A stretch of 64,000 nt of DNA from Promerops cafer (lineage: Eukaryota > Chordata > Aves > Passeriformes > Nectariniidae): NCBI GenBank assembly GCA_013398275.1, contig VZSE01009546.1, positions 975,560 to 1,039,559 of the forward strand. Direction: 5' to 3'. The position numbers were made by a program, and so were the translations under genes. Below the pieces are notes generated by a model. It saw only the letters and a program-made list of their open reading frames with translations, was not told the DNA's origin and made no database searches. Shown one piece after another: positions 25,146 to 37,400 of this stretch; position 1 is the first letter of the stretch, and every line of letters starts with the position of its first letter.

Positions 25146-28100
25146 CATACATAGAGAACTATGGGTTAGCACATTTCTGTTAATCTATGGGGTTACCATC
25201 CTGGGACATTTCAGTGTCATGCCCTAACTATGAAGATTCTATAGAACTGCAATTGTGGTGGCAGAAATATTTGTTACATTTCAGAGTTGAATAAACAGTG
25301 GATGTCAAAGTTCTTAAGGTATGTACTTTTTTCAGAGGTGACCATACAAATTAAAAATTTGAAGGAAGTAGGTCACACCTTTGACCAGAAAACATATGAT
25401 TTTCTGTTAAAACTATTGTCAATTAAAAAAAAAAAAAATCTTAGAAAATATTTTTAAGAAGATTTAACTTTTGTTACTCCATTTTAATATTGTCTACTAC
25501 TAAAGTAAATTTCTGGAATAAGTTGCTATTTCTGCTAGGCCAAAATAATTAATCATCCTTCTATATGGAATTAGTATTTATGAACTATATCCTTTTGTTA
25601 ACCAAATGAAGACAAAAGGTATATTCAGTGTATTTCCAAAGACCTTTTAAGTAGCTCAACAAAGCACATAATGCAGGCCTTGTCTTACAAGTCTGTGATG
25701 ATACAGTTTAATAGTGTTATAAGGCTATGGTGGTGTGTAGTTGTCACGATGCTAGATTGTGCTGGTCTGTATAGATTTACTGTCATTCTTTAGGCTTTTC
25801 ATACATGACAGAGGTTGTCTGAAGCACAGCAGGGACATGAAGCTTGCAGGGGTTAAGTGTTACTTGCCTCCTGGCTTGCTACATAGTCCTCCCTGCACTC
25901 ATACAGAGATGAGGTGCAGGGTACATCCGTCACCAGGCTGATGACATGATGGATTACTCATGTCATTGTCAGTACAGTCAAAATCACTCTGTTGCTGATA
26001 AGGTGGCCCCTTTTCTTTACTCTGGTTGAGTGATGCTGTTTTTCCCTCTGGTTTTAAAACTGTAGCTCACACAAACATCTCTTAAATCAAAGATGGAGAA
26101 GACTATTTTTAATTGTACATAGTAGCTTTGGACCATTGGAGACAAATTCCTTTGAAAATTACTTTCAGAATAGACAGATGCATATCAAATGTTTTTCATC
26201 ACTTGATTTTCTCTGATCCTGAAAATAAAATATTTTAAGAGGGGTGATGAATGCTTCTCTGAACTCATTCTTCCTCATGATTTATCAGAGTTTGAATCAC
26301 TAGCATCACTTTCTGATTCTTCTTCTCTGCGTGAGAAGAGAGACAGCTATCCTTGTAGTAGCACCAGAAGAGAATAAAGCACTGGAAAATGGCAGGACTT
26401 TGGAATTATTTGTAGGGGAGTTTTGCAAGAGCTATACAGTGCAAATAAAAAATTCAACAGTGGCCCCTTATGCTGTTTGGCTCTGAGCTGGTCACAAACT
26501 CTTCTGCATGTAGTGTCTGATGCTCCTGTCTTTCCCCCAGCTCGTTCTGTGAAACCTGAAGGGGGTGACCTGAGGTACATACAGTAAGTACAGCTTGGAC
26601 AGGAGTCCTGAAATATCAGCTGCAGAAGAGGTGTGTTGAGCACAGCATTTATATTCCTGGAAAATTACTGTCAGAGGATTCCATGTGAGGTCATAGTTAT
26701 TGTCACAGCCTTTCCCAACACGGTTTTGCTTGATAATGCCCTTTCCACCCTGTCTCCACAAGCCTGAAGGTGGTACTAACACCTGAGCTCACTCTTTGCT
26801 TAAGTTTTGTAAGATACAGATGATCCACAAACAGGCAAGTGTGTTTGGAAGACAAATGTCAAAGTCTTGTGGGGCTTCTGATACCACAGGAGCACCACTT
26901 CCATCACTTATGAAATATTATAAGGCTTTCATGGCACACAGAGGTGCTGTTCCATTGACAGTGGCATGGTGATAATTCAGCCTAATTTTTTCTTGTATTC
27001 TATTCCTGAACTCAAAAGTTCTACTGGAGAAATTTTGCTTGGAGAAGTAAATCATAGTCACTGTCTGGTTACTCGGAATAGAAGAGATTTAGAAGAAGCA
27101 CATGCAGGTATACTTTTAACTGCAAGAACATTTTTTGATATTCAAGCCTTTTTGCAGTCTGTGCACTTTAACTGAAATGTATAGCATAATTTCCAACCCA
27201 TTGTACTTTCCACGTCATTTATCTTTTCATTCCACTATGTGTACATGTACATGCCATACAGACGATAAACATAGTCTGTTGTCCTTATATATAGTCTTTG
27301 CAAATAATCATAGACAGCAAAAAAATTACTAAAAATTATTTCTCTCTGAAACCCAGAAACTCTTTCAAAAACACATGATCATATTCACCTACTAACAAGA
27401 AAATCTTTTTACAGAATAGACATGGCAGCTGACTTTAAGGAAAACAGAACTGAAACTTTGTGCATGCATATCAAGAGCCCAAAAGATATATACTCTCCCA
27501 TACTTACACACCCATGTATGCTGATACATCTAAATAGCTTTGTTTTGAACTTTGAATCAGATTTAAATGGAAAGTTATTGAAGAGAACTGTGTGGTCTGA
27601 ATTTTAATCCCTGAACCCACTGGCTTCTTTTTTATTGCATGTGGTGTGGCCTTGAATTGCAGAATGTTTTAAACATACATAATGAGCTCAATGTCAAACT
27701 GTTGAGCCTTTTGTCTTTAACAATAAGCACTTAGCTCAACTAAATGAATAGAAATTGCCTTAGTGAATTACAAAAGCCAAGGTTTTATACTGCACTAATA
27801 CTGACATTAATTAATGTAGACATTGTCATATTTTACAAATATATGGGATTAAAATCAACGGTTAAAAATGCAACTGATATCAGTAAACAACATAAATTTC
27901 AACAGTTAAAGATGCTGCATAATAGTATTTCTTCCACCATGAGTAACACTTTTTTTCTGATTAATTTGCATTTATATAGGCTACATTTAGAACATATATG
28001 GTACTGGTTGAATGGCAAGAATTGGAAAGAAAAAATGTAAACACTATGTGTAATTTCTGTAATTTTGAAAGAGATTAGATCTGTAATTCATAGCAGACAC

Positions 28101-28429
28101 TTTCTCCTACCATATTTCATAAAGGGCACTTGCAACAGGATAACTTTTTTAATGTTGGAAAATAAGAGATCTTATTTTCTTTCCCCAAAATCAGGAGGAG
28201 TATTCAGAATTTTACAGTAAATGGCAATCCATCCTTTAGAAATTCCTTCAACCTACTATTAGAGTTGCTGCCAGAGATCTGAATGCTTTTGCCTAAACCT
28301 CTGTAATCCAATAAGCTTTTGTGTTTAGCAGCTTGTTTTGAAACTTGTATAGCACCCCAGCCTGTGTCTCTGTATGTTCGTTTGCAGGCAGGTGAGTGCC
28401 CCAGGGCCTGATTATTATTCAAGCCAGGA
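25146..28429. other. AT-rich noncoding DNA, nothing recognised
   Basis: Frames near 26347-26782 (minus, 96-98 codons) and 27744-28040 (plus, 98 codons) show no domain. No repeat family is recognised. Confidence 0.5.
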
Positions 28430-29060
28430 GGCCTTCACAGCCCCAACCAGAATGTAATTTGTAATTAACTGTCATTTACTTCTGTCTGCACTGACTTGTT
28501 GTTCAAAAGACAGCGTATTTGAGCTGGTCACTAGCTTCTCTTTGTTGTGGATATGATGTCTTTCAGATCTACTTTTATTCATGATGTTTAGAAAACTAAG
28601 TACTTGCACTCTTGAAACCAAAGCAGAAAGGGGATTTCACTGATTTTTTTCCAAATAAATTAGGTATATGCAATTATGAATAATTAGGTATGTAAAAAGG
28701 AGTATTTGATGCTCTGGGATGAGTTTCTGAGCAGAATAGTTAAGTTCACATGAAATATATTTAATTGAGGTCTGTTAGCAATAGAGCATTCCTGATTTGA
28801 ACTTATTGTAGTTGAGGTCTGTAAAATGAAAGTGCATATTTAAGTTGCGGGAATTCTCCTTAACACATTTTAAGCATCACAACTGTATTTTCTCACTGAA
28901 GCGGGACCACTAATGTATTCTGTGAATGTACCCATTTCATGAATTTGTAATTGTCCCCATGGTAATCTTTTGTTAGCTGAAATAAACAAAAGCATAACAT
29001 AATATTCACATTTATTTCTTTAAGGATTGTGCTTCGAATTATTATTGACATAATTTTAAT
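28430..29060. promoter_or_regulatory. Possible conserved noncoding element
   Basis: A repeat-free block with many TAATT and ATTA cores (GTAATTAACTGTCA, TTTAATTGAGG, TTGTAATTGTCC), a CpG-bearing word (CTGAAGCGGGACC) and a TGTCA MEIS/TGIF-type core. The appearance fits a developmental regulatory sequence; conservation is untested. Confidence 0.3.
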
Positions 29061-29239
29061 TCACAAACAGTTTAAAAAAAAGCCTTTTTCTGTTTAAACT
29101 CTGTTTCATGCACTTCTCTGTGAGAAAGCAAGCATGACACTGGGCAACAATAAATATCCACAAACAAAGCCACTTTAAAAATAGGTTAAACTTATCTGAT
29201 TCTGACCTTTAGCTCAGCCTTAAAGTGCTATACTGCTAT

Positions 29240-29700
29240 TTTGCCAGAGCAGTTGGCCCGTTTCATCTCTTTTGTCGCTGCTGCTACTGCTGCTGCTTCT
29301 CTCGCTGTTAATGCTGCCTCTTCCACCTTCACAGGTGCCATTGCTGCACATCCTCTGCGGCAGCTGGGGTGGGAGACTCCCCAGGCAGAAGGACCAGGAC
29401 AGCCCCCCCAGCTGGTCCCCAGCCCCTGTGCAGAAAAGGCGCACCTCCCTCCGGTCCCAGCAGCTCTTGGCCTGCTCGGCTTTCCCAGCACTATCATGTC
29501 AGATTGCATATTCCGGGCACTATATGCCGGTCAAGGGGATGCAGAAAGAGACTCAATGGCATTCTTTTGTCATACTTAAAAGGCGGGGTGGGGGGGTGGC
29601 TGGGGGGGTGGCTGGAGAGAGAAGAAAGAGAAGAAAGAGCAATGTCTATAGGAACAGCTTTCCCCCCATGGTGATTTGCATAAAGTTGGATTAAGCAGCG
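29240..29700. other. GC-elevated segment with trinucleotide and G-run tracts
   Basis: This is the most GC- and CpG-rich stretch of the window. It starts with a degenerate GCT/TGC tract (29277-29335), then a Pro/Gly-rich segment, then a G-run cluster at 29584-29613 and a purine-only GAGAGAAGAAAG tract. At least five frames of 70-140 codons overlap here on both strands. This is the pattern of a locally stop-poor composition, not of one real gene, and none has a recognisable domain. It could be a promoter-like or enhancer-like segment, but it is too small and CpG-poor for me to call a CpG island. Confidence 0.5.
29584..29613 (+). other. Candidate G-quadruplex motif
   Basis: G runs of 4, 6, 2, 7, 2 and 2 bases are separated by one to three bases, with short T or CT loops. 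At least three long runs plus doublets can form a plus-strand G-quadruplex, possibly two-tetrad. This is inference from sequence only. Confidence 0.55.
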
Positions 29701-30260
29701 CTTCAAGCCCCCAAAGGCTGATTACTTACACTGGGCCTTATTAATTATTTCCTTCTTTTTTGAGACAATTAAGGGGAAAAAATAAACACTGTGTCACTAT
29801 CTCTTTAAGATCGGGGGCAATAAAAGCAGAAGATCCCAAAGAAAGCCTGCTTTTTGTGGAGTGTTTTCTGTTCTCACCAGCCACGTCGGGGCTAGCAATT
29901 CCCATGTGTTATCAAAAGAGACAAGAAGCAGCAGGCTTTAGCACCTAGCTGAGCGGGATTGCTACATGCCACTCTAAGTGCGATTAAGCTTCCTTTAGTG
30001 CACCAGTGACATCACTGATGGCTCAAAGCTGCAGCTACTCAAGAGTATTAGAATGCATTTCATGCTTGGCTTACTCAAAACTGCAGAGCTAAAATTTACA
30101 CCTTATTTGATGTTCTTCTCCCTGCTGTTAATTGGTAAAGGGATCTCTGACCCTTTTGATCTCTGCTACAATCCTCTAAATGCCCAGGTCTGCTAAACTG
30201 TTCAGCAGGAGATGCTCAGCAGTTGCCCAGTAATGTGAAGTCTTTTTTTGGCTTTCGTGC
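29700..30260. promoter_or_regulatory. Possible conserved noncoding element
   Basis: A repeat-free block containing TTATTAATTATTTCC, GACAATTAAGGGG, GCAATAAAAG, CCACGTCGGGGCTAGC, TGCGATTAAGC and TGACATCACTGATGG. It has clustered TAATTA homeodomain cores, a CACGTC E-box/CRE-like word and a CRE-like TGACATCA. It adjoins the GC-rich segment, so the two may form one regulatory unit. Conservation is untested. Confidence 0.35.
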
Positions 30261-32569
30261 CTTTGGTTTACATCCAAGTTGCACAGAAATAAGAGATGAC
30301 AGTTGTTATAGATATGCTGGTTTAATTACTTGTCAGCTTAGAGCTGATATCTCGGCTAGCCAACGTGGAAGCTTAACTTTCTTCTAGTAGCTTAAAGCAT
30401 GACCAACTGCTAGTGCTTTTGTATTTAGCTATAAAACTCTGGATACATTTAAGATAAAAAATAAAATAGAGGAAGAGCCTTTTTGATTTACTTGCAAAAG
30501 TGATCAGTTTTGTTGCATTTGATTTCATGTAGATCTTAGGTAATGTAAATTTGTTCGTATTGATATCTAAGTGGATATTGGACTTGTTTTAATTCTGATT
30601 TATAATTGCAAGGGGAATACCAAATACACTTTTCCCCTGCTCCCTTTGAAATGGGAGATTTAAAATCTTCATGGGAATTAAGGAGAGGTGTATTGTGTTG
30701 ACTCGACTACAAATATTACTATACAAAGTTTTACCAGCTTTCCTTGAGGAGGCATCCCTTCAAAAGGAGCCTGGCGCAGATAATCTTAATGTATATGTGA
30801 CTAAAAGCGATTAGCATGCACACACCTCTGCATATGGCTGAATTAATTGCACAGAATACTGTGAATTTTAATGGACTTGAGGTAACCATTAAGCACCTTT
30901 GAAGAATTTGCTTAGTGAAGAACAAATGAGGAATACCCTAATAATTGTTGCCTATAGGTGAAGGCTGGCTAAAACGTGACCTGACAGTCGAGACACCATA
31001 CTCTCCCCCTCTAAACCCTGTCAGAGGTTTTTAGTGTTTATCCCAGGCTTTGTTATCCACCAAGATACATAGTTTCCATTGAAGTGAAACAGATTATTGG
31101 TTACTATAGTTTCCCTATTGCTCAATTCAGTGCTGTGAAAAGACAGGGACAATAGGTTTAAAAGTCCAGTTAGGACAAATAAATCCATGTTGAGAAGAAT
31201 GGGAGAGAAGATACCTGTTCTTCTGTCTTTGATGTATTCTTTATTTTGTAGGATAGAAGGGGAATTAGTGGAGGGTTAATTGTTCGGTGCTTAGAGCTCT
31301 GTCTTTCTAGTTTACTGCAGAGTGAAATATAGTGCTATAAAGACAAAGTGAATATTGCTTGATTTCTTCCCCTCCTCCCTCCTTTCCAGTTTTCAAAATG
31401 TGCAAGATACTGTAGCTGTGCCGTGGAGACAGGAATACAGATTTCTGAGTTTAATCTCTGGCATTATATTTTCCCTTCAACCAGTCTCATCCATATACTG
31501 TTTCCATGCCAAAATGGTAAAAGACATTTTCTTAGATTCTGAGAAAATTTCTCCACCCAGAATTTTGAGGTTAAGCTACAGAAAATTTACATTAAGGGAA
31601 GTGAAAATGTCAGCTTTCACCACGATACATCAAGAACCAACCATCTGAGCACACTGGCAAAATTAATGTATTCTAGAAGGCCAACACACAAATGTTAAGA
31701 GGGACTTGATGATACTGTGCAGATTAAAGCAGTGGCTTTTGTGCCTTTGGAAGCTATGTTTGCATTCAGCCCAGTATGACTAGGAAAAAAGTTAATTTGA
31801 TTTGATAACTGAAAAGGTCACACATTTTGTTCAGCACCTCGCATGCTTTTTTTCCTTAACTAGATTCTCTGTTTCAGTCAGAGCTCACTTCTAAGGATTT
31901 CTACTTTGCTTTAGCCCTTGTTGAATCCTGCCAAGAAACAGGTTGTGGACAGCATTCTACATGCGTAATACAATGGCAAAATGGAAAGCCACTGAAGTCA
32001 AACTGTGTTCCAAGCTTATTTGGCTTCATTTATCCTATATTTGTCATTCTTCTGTGTAAGTTCATGGGGAAAAGGGTGGAGGGGAACAGAGTTAATCAAG
32101 CTCAGTCTGCAAAATACAGTGCAGGTAAACTACAGAAAAAGCTTAAATACTGGCAATCTCTACCAAAAGTGCAACCTTCTTCTCTGAAGGTGTTATTTGA
32201 AATTGCTGAAGGTTTCATCTTGATTACTTTCAATAAAATCCAAAGTAAGGATGACTGTCTTGGCTCAGTAAGCAACAAGGTTTTATCACTAATTACAATC
32301 CTTTATTACCAGTAGTTTAATAGGTTTATGATAGGTCATAAAACAATTCAGCATGGGAGTACATAAAAGGAATAGGTTATACAGCTGTGACATCTTAATA
32401 TCTATTCATTGTAATCATTTTATGATCTTTAATGGTAGCATTTTTTAAATAAGTTTGTATGCTTTTACATGAAATAGATGGCCACCAAAAATGGGAGGTG
32501 AAGGAAAACCACATAAATATAGAGTAAAATACTTAATGAGGCATTTTGAAAACTTCTAATGTCAAAAGC
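30261..32569. other. AT-rich noncoding DNA, nothing recognised
   Basis: Frames such as 31355-31648 (97 codons) have no domain. No repeat family is seen. Confidence 0.45.
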
Positions 32570-32860
32570 ATGTAGACTGCATCACGCATGTGGAGTCTCA
32601 TTATGGGTAATTATAATAAAATTATAAGTGCTATAATAATTCTAACCTTGAAGGCACAATAAAGGATAGTTATATTTGCCTTCCTAGCCCACACATCTGA
32701 GACGTTTTCCTCATTAATTATATTTCATGTAAGTATAATTATGTAGTGTAAGACTAAAATTCGAAAGCATTTGCTAAATCACTGTTAATGGCAGCCTTAT
32801 TCTTCAGAGCTTTAATATAACTAATTATATCTAAAGTTATAGGCTGAAATAAGAAATGGA
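32570..32860. promoter_or_regulatory. TAAT-rich possible regulatory block
   Basis: About 290 bases hold many TAAT/ATTA cores (GGGTAATTATAATAAAATTA, CATTAATTATA, TATAATTATG, CTAATTATATC) together with CpG words (ATCACGCATG, GAGACGTTTTCC, ATTCGAAAGC). The pattern fits a homeodomain-bound element, although AT-rich DNA produces many such words by chance. Confidence 0.27.
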
Positions 32861-34195
32861 AACAAAGTGAAATTTACACTGGATGGGATTTTTTTCCCTA
32901 CTGATTGTTTTAATCTGAAATGTAATTAATGAATGGGAAGTGAGTTAGTAGAGAAAATGGATTATTGTTTGAAACTATAGTAAAAGTCAAACCTAGTTCC
33001 TCCATTGTAAGTTATTTTGACTTTGGCTTCACTGTAATCATCCTGGCCTAAAACTCTACATTTTCTGTGACACAGAACATTATGTTACAGGTTTACAGAC
33101 ATTTTTGGAGAGGGTGTACTACACAAAGTATTCTGACAGTTCCTGTAGTTCCTAAAATATTTGACTATGATGAAAATACCAAGTCACATTGTACATGATA
33201 GCAGGAAAATAGTGTTTTGAAATGTTGTAATACTTAATTTACTAAGATATGTCTCGTCACATTTGTTCACAAGTCTACCTTTCTCCAGCCACTAATCACT
33301 ACATTAGAAGCTTTGTTGGTGATACAGTTATTTTGGCTTTACCTTGGAAGTACATGTATGCTCAATACCTCAGTATGGAATAATTCAGTACAAAGATACA
33401 TCTTGCTTTCATTATGAGTATTATTTAAACAACTATGAACACTATATATTTCAAGATAGAGGATCAAATATATTTTCACAGAAATAAAGGAGAAGCAAAA
33501 TTACTCAGAACGTAATGGAAGTTTTAGAAAATTTTAGGGTGGATATTGACTTTAAAATAATGCTTAATATACAAAGAGGTTTTTTTCCCTAAAGTTCAAC
33601 CACATAATAGCTGGAGGGGGGAAATAAGAAGTTCTTTCCAATGATGAAAAGATGATTTACAAATTATTGTGAGCTGGTTTTGAAGAGGGAAAATACACAG
33701 TGATTCAACAGGCCTTCCCAAAATTAAAGCTACGCTTTTATTTTCTTTCCTTTACTTACCATAGTTTATTATGTATTTGTACAATAATGTACATAGATGC
33801 AGAGTGTATGTGAGAATTTAACACATCTAACATAATAAAATACAGTGTGTTTATTTTGTCTGTGCATGCATAATCACATATTTTTAATATATTCCCATAT
33901 TAACTATATAATGATTTCAGACTTTATCAGTATCAATGATGCTGAGGTTGAGACATTCCAAAAGAATATAGTAAATTGTCTTCTAATTATTACTTGCTGC
34001 TGGGTGTTTCATATACCTGCAGATCTATTCCAAAGCAGATATTTATATGCACTTCACAGGTTTATACACATTGGATGTTCCAGGCAATAGGACTTCTTCA
34101 AAAAGCAGTATTTTGAAATACCTTGTAATGGAAGACGAATACATCAGACCTGGTAAATTTTTTCTTTCCATGGGGAAGAGATTGGGATGTAATGT
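32861..34195. other. AT-rich noncoding DNA, nothing recognised
   Basis: Only chance frames are present (for example 33845-34090). No repeat or RNA gene is seen. Confidence 0.5.
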
Positions 34196-34217
34196 AAAAA
34201 AAAAAAAAAAAAAAAAG
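34196..34217. repeat. A22 homopolymer
   Basis: An uninterrupted run of 22 A. A T32 run follows 227 bases downstream, so the two could pair. Confidence 0.95.
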
Positions 34218-34442
34218 CAAAATCCATAGAATGGACTACATTTGTTCCATAATGCATGTAGATGCAACATCCATATGCAATCATCCCTATGTCACCCTTG
34301 TCACATTAGATCACCAAGTTTCAATTAAAGTTATGACCTAAAAACAGTGGAATCAAGACTAACAGGGAGCAGGTAGTAGGCTTCTGAAGTATAGTTTTGA
34401 ACCAAAACACCCTAAATGTTTGTCCCCTTGTTTTCTGTTTCA

Positions 34443-34444
<2 letters not shown>

Positions 34445-34476
<32 letters not shown>
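34445..34476. repeat. T32 homopolymer
   Basis: An uninterrupted run of 32 T, the longest homopolymer in the window. No gene-like sequence adjoins it that would make it the tail of a processed retrocopy. Confidence 0.95.
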
Positions 34477-34479
<3 letters not shown>

Positions 34480-37400
34480 TGAAAATTACTCCTGATTCTT
34501 CAAATGGAGAAGGAAAAGGATTATATTCTGCCCTGGGTCCCTTTCTTTGGATGCTGTCTTGATCAAATTTCAATTCATAGAGCAGTTAGAAACCCGAACT
34601 CCTCTGGATTTATACTGGAAAACAGAAGGAAACTTGCCATTTCAGAAAATTCTCCCTGTTGTGGTCCTTATTCCCCTTTCCTTCCAGAAACACACTGCTG
34701 CAGGACTAACCTATTTAGTTAGAGAAGAATGCAAGAGAAGATTTGAGGAATTGTACTGAGGTACAGAGCTGGTGTGGTAGTATTTGGATTTATGTTGAGG
34801 CTTTCTCATGGGATTAGTTATTAGTTGCAGCTGATAAAGTGTTGGTAATTTTACTACCCAGTATTTCAAAAACCTGGCACCTATTTTTTATATATATTTT
34901 ATATACTAAGAGAATAATGTTGCCAGTTATGTTCCCAAACCCCTGTTACACAGTTAAATAGGAAGATCTTATTGTGCTATCAGTTGCTCTTTGCACAGAA
35001 TGCAATTATTAAATTGTGGTTATTCTGTTCCTGATAAAACGAATAATTTCCCTAAGCAAATAAGTCAGTAATAAGTGAAACGGCTTTAATTACTTTGGTG
35101 CTATAGTAACAATTTATTTTCTTTTCTTATGTTCTCATTACTGAGGGTCTATCTATGAAGACAAGTTAGAGCAGTTGCTAATAGGGCATGTTGCTTAAAA
35201 AAATCTTTTTCATTCTTTTATTTCACAGCCTACTTTGCAGTGTTTTGACAGAGATTTTCTGGGAACAGAGTATTACAATATAGTACTATATTTTGCTTTC
35301 TGGGTCCTACTTTTACTTGCTTTTGGCTACTTTGCACATTCTATAGGGTACTAGATAAGGCCATGGGAGGATTCAGGTGTGATAAATGTTAAATGTTGCA
35401 TAAATTAAATCCAGTTAATGATGTTAAACACCTACAAATTAATCAAAGCAGCACCTAACTTTTCAGTGTCTGGCCCTCAGACAACAATTAAAACCCAATG
35501 TTCCTAATATCTATCTAAAGGGCACGGGCTGACCAGCAAGTAATCCTGAACACCCACAGGTGAAGTGAGGAGCCAGCTGAAACAGCTGATAAGAAACATA
35601 ATGTGATGCTCGAGTCCGATATCTCAAGCTGTTCTTCCCTAGAGGTTATCTGAGAGAAGAAGGCAGAATGGCACTGTGCTTAAGATATCTATGTTTTGGA
35701 AGCCCCTCTTGAGCATTGTTGAACTTATGGCCTTCCTCTGAGATGAACAAGACTACCTCTTTTCAAAATACCATTGTCAAGATGATAGGACTGTTCTTAA
35801 TATATTTATAACATTCAAAACTAGTGTGCTGAGCCTAATTTTCCTTGGAGGAAATCACCTTCTTTTAATGTAACTGGAATGAATTTTCACCTGTGAGGTA
35901 TAAACTGTCAGAGCTCTTTCATCTTACAAACTCTTTGTGTTTTGAGAGAAATGAAGAAATCTTCCTTCTCCTAAAGAAGAGCTAATTCAATAAGAATATT
36001 CAAGTCCAGTCACATAATAGTCTTATTTAACAGTTATTTCAGTGGTTTGCCTCTGTTTGCCTACAAGTCCTCTTTTTGTAGAGCTCCTTTGGATTTCCTC
36101 AGCCCTTTCTTCCACATGCATTAGTGTAAATAGATTTCTTGGTGTTCAACAGGTCAATTTTTGTTAGGTTTGCTGTTAGGTGGGGTCTTTTTCTTAGCCA
36201 AAATGGCTAGACTTTCTTGTCCCTTAATATTGTATTACCACCTTCTTAAAGGCTACAGGCTTAGGAAGCAGCTAGATTCAGCTGAGTGCTCCTGTAGAGT
36301 ATCCACCAAATGCTTCCTGCAAATCAAGGTCCTTTGTCACGCACTAAGATAATTGGAATTAGATCTGAGTTCCATGCACTTTGAAGAAATAATGCTCATT
36401 TAAGTCAATGCTAATGGAGTGAAATTACAGAAGTACAAGTCTTAGCATAAAAAAGTGGAGTAGGACACAACTTATATCTTCCAGTATTAGGATTAATACA
36501 AGGAAAGCATTTTACCTACCTTGAAGTCTTTCTTCATTATGCTATTCATTATCTAGAGCGAATATGCTCATCTATGCCAGTTTTCTTGCCTTTGATTAAC
36601 TTAACTAGTTTCATGAATGCTTTTTTATTGTTTTTTCTATTTTGATACCTAACTTATTTTCAACATAGGTACCTACTCAATGCCCAGTATTTTAGCAGTT
36701 AAACCTAATTGCTTAATAAGGTCAAATTTTTGTCTCTCCTAATTTCTTCTTAGGTATAGAAAATGCCTGCCCAAAACATTACCTTTATGTTCTCACCAGA
36801 CATAACAAAATTTCCCCATTTTAAATTGCATCAAAATAATTGCTGGAAGATAAAAAACTTTCTCTACTTCTTAGATGTAATTCACTTAAAATGTACAGTA
36901 AACCTTTCCTAAAATAAAGTGTCAGTAAAACTGGTGAACAAATCAAGTTTGTATTCTAGTTAAGATTTGGTTTGGTGTCCTGTTAGGTCCTATTAAGTCT
37001 GACTTGGTATTCAGAGTTGAAACAAATTTTGTATTTCAAAGAGAACTTTCAATCATCAACCTGCTTGAATATGACTCTACAGAATGAAATGTTTATATCA
37101 AAATGAAGATATCAAATAGGGGCACTTAGTGCTGTCTTATTAGTATTATTAAATTTTAAAATCTCTCTTTCATAGATTTTTGAAACTTGCCTGGATCAAG
37201 TTTTAGATACATGTCAACAATTTGTACTTATATAAAATTTCCCCATGAAACCATTTTTAAAGCTCTATTTTCTCCGTTTCGATTATAAGTAACCACTTTA
37301 AAATAATTAAAGTGTAGTAGGACACATTAGTTTTTACTGTACATTGGAATGTTGTCTGCTACTTACTTTAAATAATAATCTTGCCTCAAATATATGTAAT

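Noticed and set aside
29272..29694. 140-codon frame beginning with a leucine-rich run like a signal peptide
   Set aside because: The leucines come from a degenerate GCT tract, and the rest reads through G-runs and purine tracts. Four other frames overlap it on both strands.
34196..34476. Processed pseudogene tail suggested by long A and T runs
   Set aside because: No gene-like sequence adjoins either run, and CR1-dominated avian genomes rarely make processed retrocopies.
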